Shown here: piece by piece, positions 61,229 to 64,000 of the stretch
How the letters are laid out: every line of letters begins with the position of its first letter
Position numbering within the stretch: position 1 is the stretch's first letter
NCBI RefSeq assembly: GCF_900100335.1
Contig: NZ_FNFE01000010.1
Location: forward strand, 1-64,000
From: Natronorubrum texcoconense
GTDB lineage: Archaea; Halobacteriota; Halobacteria; Halobacteriales; Natrialbaceae
Length of the DNA stretch: 64,000 bases
Reading direction: 5' to 3'
Program-made: the position numbers and the translations under genes
Notes under the pieces: generated by a model
What the model was told of the DNA's origin: nothing
The model's database searches: none
Seen by the model: only the letters and a program-made list of their open reading frames with translations

Positions 61229-61380
61229 CGGATCGTTCGACCGTACCGGTGCATCCAACGGAAGGAGTCGAGTGACAGACACGAATCAGCGGAGAGAGTC
61301 GAGTCAGCGACGGAAGTTCCCAGAGTGAGACGTGCGGTTCAGTGCGTGTTTTCTTCACCCCCTCGTGCGAAGAGGGTCGT

Positions 61381-61824
61381 ATGCCGACCGTCCTCGAGAC
61401 GCACATCCAGAACCGATTCCGCGTCCAGCCGAACCACGCGAACAACAACGACACGCTCCACGGCGGCAACCTCATGAAATGGTTAGACGAGGTCGGGGCG
61501 ATGTCGGCGATGCGCTTCGCCGGCGAGACCTGCGTCACCGCCCGCGTCAACGAACTCGACTTCGAGCGACCGATCGGGATCGGCGACACCGCGCTGGTCG
61601 AGGCCTTCGTCTACGACGTGGGTCGGACGAGTGTCCACGTCGGCTTGCGGGCGTGGCGCGAGGAGCCGAGAAGCGGCGAGACCGAACGGACGACCGAATC
61701 CTCGTTCACCTTCGTCGCCATCGACGAAGACGGCTCCACGGTCCCCGTACCGGAGCTTCGGGTCGACTCCGAACGAGGCCGGGAGCTCCGGGAGCGAATG
61801 CTCGACGTCGAAGACGGTACGTAG
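61381..61824 (+). CDS. Acyl-CoA thioesterase (hotdog fold)
   Basis: 147 residues. The hotdog signature HANNNDTLHGGNLMKWLDEV near 20-39 places it in the YciA/BACH-like acyl-CoA thioesterase branch, which hydrolyses acyl-CoA to free acid and CoA; the Asn and Asp residues of that segment are the catalytic candidates. Start ATG 61381 fits the family; an ATG 39 bp upstream adds a non-family segment. Chain-length preference cannot be read. Confidence 0.9.
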   Translation: MPTVLETHIQNRFRVQPNHANNNDTLHGGNLMKWLDEVGAMSAMRFAGETCVTARVNELDFERPIGIGDTALVEAFVYDVGRTSVHVGLRAWREEPRSGETERTTESSFTFVAIDEDGSTVPVPELRVDSERGRELRERMLDVEDGT

Positions 61825-61851
61825 TACGACGGGACAGTCGAAAGGCTGCGA

Positions 61852-63261
61852 TCAGTCCCGCGCTACCGACTCCTCGTCCGCCTCCGTCGGTTCCTCGTCC
61901 CCGTTTTCGTCTTCCGGCTCGGGCGGCTGCTCGAGTTTCCGCAGTCGCGCCATCATGATACGGGTGTTCTCGACGTCCTCAACGGTGATGCGAACGCCGT
62001 CGTAGGTGATCTCCTCGCCCTCCTCGACGAGTCGGCCCGCGCGGTTGAAGATGAAGCCGGCGATGGTCTCGAACTCCTCGCCCTCCGGCAGATCGATGTC
62101 GAGAGCCTCGTTGACGTCCTCGATGTTGACCTCCCCGCGGACGATGACGGTCCGCTCGTCGACCTCCTCGATCGGCTCGTCCTCGCCCGTTTTGAGGATT
62201 TCGCCGACGATCTCCTCGATCATGTCCTCGACGGTCACCAGCCCCTCGGTGGTGCCGAACTCGTCGATGACGATCGCCATGTGCATCCGGTTTTCGCGCA
62301 TCTCCGTCAGCAGTTCGTCGACGTTCTTCGATTCGGGAACGTGGAGCGTCGGCTGGATGAGATCGTCGAGTTCCAGATCCTCGGCCTCGGTCTCGCCGTA
62401 GTTGAGATCGCGCACGAGGTCGCGGATGTGGACGACGCCCTGTACGTTGTCGAGACTGCCTTCGTAGACCGGGATGCGCGCGTGGCCGCTCTGGATACAG
62501 GTCTCGATGGCCTCGTCGATGCTCGCGTCTTTCGGAACCGCCGTCATGTCGAGTCGCGGCGTCATGACCTCCTTGACGATGGTGTTGTTGAAGCGGAAAA
62601 TCCGCGTGAGCATCTCGTGTTCTTCCTCCGCTAAGACCCCCTCGCGCTCGCCCGACTCGATCATCTCCTGGATCTCGTCGCGGGTGACGTAGGGTGACTC
62701 GATTGCGCCCGTCGACCCCGTCAGCTTGTTCACCTGTCGAGTGAGGTAATCGAAGAGGATGATGAGCGGAAACAGCAGATACTCCGTGGCTTTCAGCGGC
62801 TTGGAGATGCGAATCGCCCACGATTCGGTGTTCTCGACCGCGTAGGATTTGGGCACGCTCTCACCGAACAGCAAGACGAGGGCGGTGATCCCGAAGGTGG
62901 CCAGCAACACGCCGACCAGGCCGCCGAAGTAGATGGAGAGGATCGCCGTCGCGATCGAGGACATCGCGATGTTGACGATGTTGTTGCCGACGAGAATCGT
63001 CACGAGGAGTCGGTGTGGATCGTCCTTGAGGGCCTTGACGAGCTCCGCTCCCGGAACCTCGTCTTCGACCATTCCCTCGAGGCGGTGTTTCGGCAGGTTG
63101 AACATCGCGATCTCCGAAGAGGAGAAAAATCCCGAAAGCAGGATGAGGACAACGACAGCGAGCGTGCCGAGAATCGCCACGGTCGACTGTTCGAACGCGA
63201 GATCCACGATGGGTACGTCGTAGGCAGCAAACACGACCTCGAGCAGCGGAGACAACGCCAT
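61852..63261 (-). CDS. CNNM/CorC-type membrane protein with CBS pair
   Basis: 469 residues. The CNNM transmembrane domain spans about 28-200 with SGFFSSSEIAMFNLPKHRLE and GNNIVNIAMSSIATAIL. Two CBS domains follow (about 225-345; VMTPRLDMTAVPKDASIDEA and MAIVIDEFGTTEGLVTVEDM), then a CorC/HlyC domain (about 365-440; FETIAGFIFNRAGRLVEEGE). Such proteins are linked to magnesium or cobalt transport; older databases call them hemolysins. Acidic C-terminal tail. Start ATG 63261. Confidence 0.93.
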   Translation of the reverse strand: MALSPLLEVVFAAYDVPIVDLAFEQSTVAILGTLAVVVLILLSGFFSSSEIAMFNLPKHRLEGMVEDEVPGAELVKALKDDPHRLLVTILVGNNIVNIAMSSIATAILSIYFGGLVGVLLATFGITALVLLFGESVPKSYAVENTESWAIRISKPLKATEYLLFPLIILFDYLTRQVNKLTGSTGAIESPYVTRDEIQEMIESGEREGVLAEEEHEMLTRIFRFNNTIVKEVMTPRLDMTAVPKDASIDEAIETCIQSGHARIPVYEGSLDNVQGVVHIRDLVRDLNYGETEAEDLELDDLIQPTLHVPESKNVDELLTEMRENRMHMAIVIDEFGTTEGLVTVEDMIEEIVGEILKTGEDEPIEEVDERTVIVRGEVNIEDVNEALDIDLPEGEEFETIAGFIFNRAGRLVEEGEEITYDGVRITVEDVENTRIMMARLRKLEQPPEPEDENGDEEPTEADEESVARD

Positions 63262-63362
63262 TGATGTCGTTCATAATAGCTGGATCGGTTAACCGTTTAC
63301 CATTTATGGCCTGGTTCGCCGGCGACGACACGTTTACCCACTCGTTTCCCCAACGAACGGCT

Positions 63363-63641
63363 ATGGGAGCAGCCACCAGTGCAGACGGCGAGGCGCCGAT
63401 CACGTTCTACCGCCTGCAGGCGTGTCCGTACTGTGAACGCGTCGCTCGACTGCTCGAGGCGTACGATCTCGACTACCGCTCGCGGTTCGTCGAACCGCTC
63501 CACTCGCGGCGAGACGTCGTCAAGCGCGTCGCCGGTGTCCGCACCGTCCCCGTCGTGGTCGACGAGACCACCGGCGTGACGATGGCAGAGAGCGCGAACA
63601 TCGTCGACTACCTCGAGTCGACCTACGGAGGCGAGAACTAA
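63363..63641 (+). CDS. Glutaredoxin-like / GST N-terminal-domain protein
   Basis: 92 residues from ATG 63363. Redox motif CPYC in YRLQACPYCERVARLLEAYD near 20-26, cis-Pro in GVRTVPVVVDE near 60-63, and MAESANIVDYLE near the end are the glutaredoxin signatures. The stop TAA overlaps the next ATG by one base (TAATG), so it is translationally coupled to a redoxin-fold protein, suggesting a shared thiol-redox function. The upstream frame to 63261 is rejected. Confidence 0.88.
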   Translation: MGAATSADGEAPITFYRLQACPYCERVARLLEAYDLDYRSRFVEPLHSRRDVVKRVAGVRTVPVVVDETTGVTMAESANIVDYLESTYGGEN

Positions 63642-64000
63642 TGCCGGACTTCGACGTCGTCGATCTCGGACCAACGGATCACCTCGAGCCGGGTGACGAA
63701 GCGCCTGCGTTCACGCGACCGCTGGTGACCGACGAGTTCTGGGAGGACCGGACGCTCTCCGAACTCGCCGGCGAGGGCGGCCGAACGATCGTCGTCTTCA
63801 CGCCCATGATCGGCTCGTTCGTCGCCAAGTACGTCTGGGACGAACTCGACGAGCGCGAATGGGTCGACCGCGCGGATCGTGTCGTCGGCGTCACCGCCTC
63901 GACACCGTACGCCGTCTCGCGGTTCCTCGACGAGAACGAGTTGCCGGTCGGCATCTTCGCCGATCCGGCCAACGAGATCGCTGCATCCTACGGGATCGCC
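63641..64000 (+). CDS. Redoxin-fold (peroxiredoxin-like) protein, cut by the right edge
   Basis: 120 residues seen, open at the edge. The layout matches AhpC/TSA-like thioredoxin fold: LEPGDEAPAFTRPLVTDEFW, then TIVVFTPMIGSFVAKYVWDE, and DRVVGVTASTPYAVSRFLDE, followed by FADPANEIAASYGIA. Where peroxiredoxins carry the peroxidatic Cys (PxxxxxxC after the VVF strand), only TPMIGSFVAKY is found, without Cys, so the visible part is not a standard peroxidase. It is coupled to the glutaredoxin-like gene. Confidence 0.82.
   Translation, partial: MPDFDVVDLGPTDHLEPGDEAPAFTRPLVTDEFWEDRTLSELAGEGGRTIVVFTPMIGSFVAKYVWDELDEREWVDRADRVVGVTASTPYAVSRFLDENELPVGIFADPANEIAASYGIA

Overview
This 64 kb window is chromosomal DNA from a haloarchaeon, most likely of the Natrialbaceae (Natrinema/Haloterrigena/Natronorubrum type; the rank is inferred). 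The signs are high GC, very Asp/Glu-rich proteins, a halophilic plant-type ferredoxin with the acidic N-terminal insertion, archaeal translation and replication proteins (aIF1A, an RFC-like ATPase), many Tat lipoproteins with RR plus a Cys lipobox, and TATA-like boxes 24-32 bp ahead of start codons with almost no leader. No tRNA, rRNA, CRISPR array, insertion sequence or prophage was recognised. Because of the high GC, long antisense and shifted-frame ORFs lie over most genes; these were rejected.

Left part (1-19.9 kb): a partial membrane protein with 33 tandem four-residue repeats, a PiT phosphate transporter, ferredoxin, type IV prepilin peptidase, HisH, a HIT protein, family 4 uracil-DNA glycosylase, a thiolase-like/DUF35 pair in which both partners lack usual key elements, IleS with a duplicated scrap of its own 3' end, a surface metalloprotease, an H-NOX-like protein, Prs, a Tat lipoprotein, and a beta-propeller protein divergent from GlmM.

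Middle (20-36 kb): a USP/HPP pair, a PKD surface protein, two adjacent histidine kinases with closely related catalytic modules (one with seven PAS domains), HisI with a coiled-coil partner, SerA, a third PAS kinase, SerB, an AT-richer GNAT acetyltransferase and a Bat-like regulator.

Right part (36-64 kb): a Tat-exported amidohydrolase, two paralogous four-helix membrane proteins (39.1 and 53.7 kb), a metY-metX methionine operon with a perfect palindrome at its promoter, a methyltransferase, DsrE-like and MFS proteins, a one-domain and a two-domain cupredoxin lipoprotein, a class V aminotransferase that could supply the missing SerC step, a subtilase, aIF1A, a DUF460 nuclease-fold protein, a pentapeptide-repeat lipoprotein, a DUF389 membrane protein, RNase Z, a DUF7282-type surface protein, an RFC-small-subunit-like ATPase, a thioesterase, a CNNM/CorC transporter, and a glutaredoxin-like/redoxin pair cut by the right edge.

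The genes are mostly housekeeping metabolism, cell-envelope lipoproteins and sensing. The most unusual items are the tetrapeptide-repeat membrane protein, the degenerate-active-site thiolase/DUF35 operon, the H-NOX-like protein that seems to lack its heme histidine, and a structured dispersed repeat present twice (36.0 and 50.5 kb).
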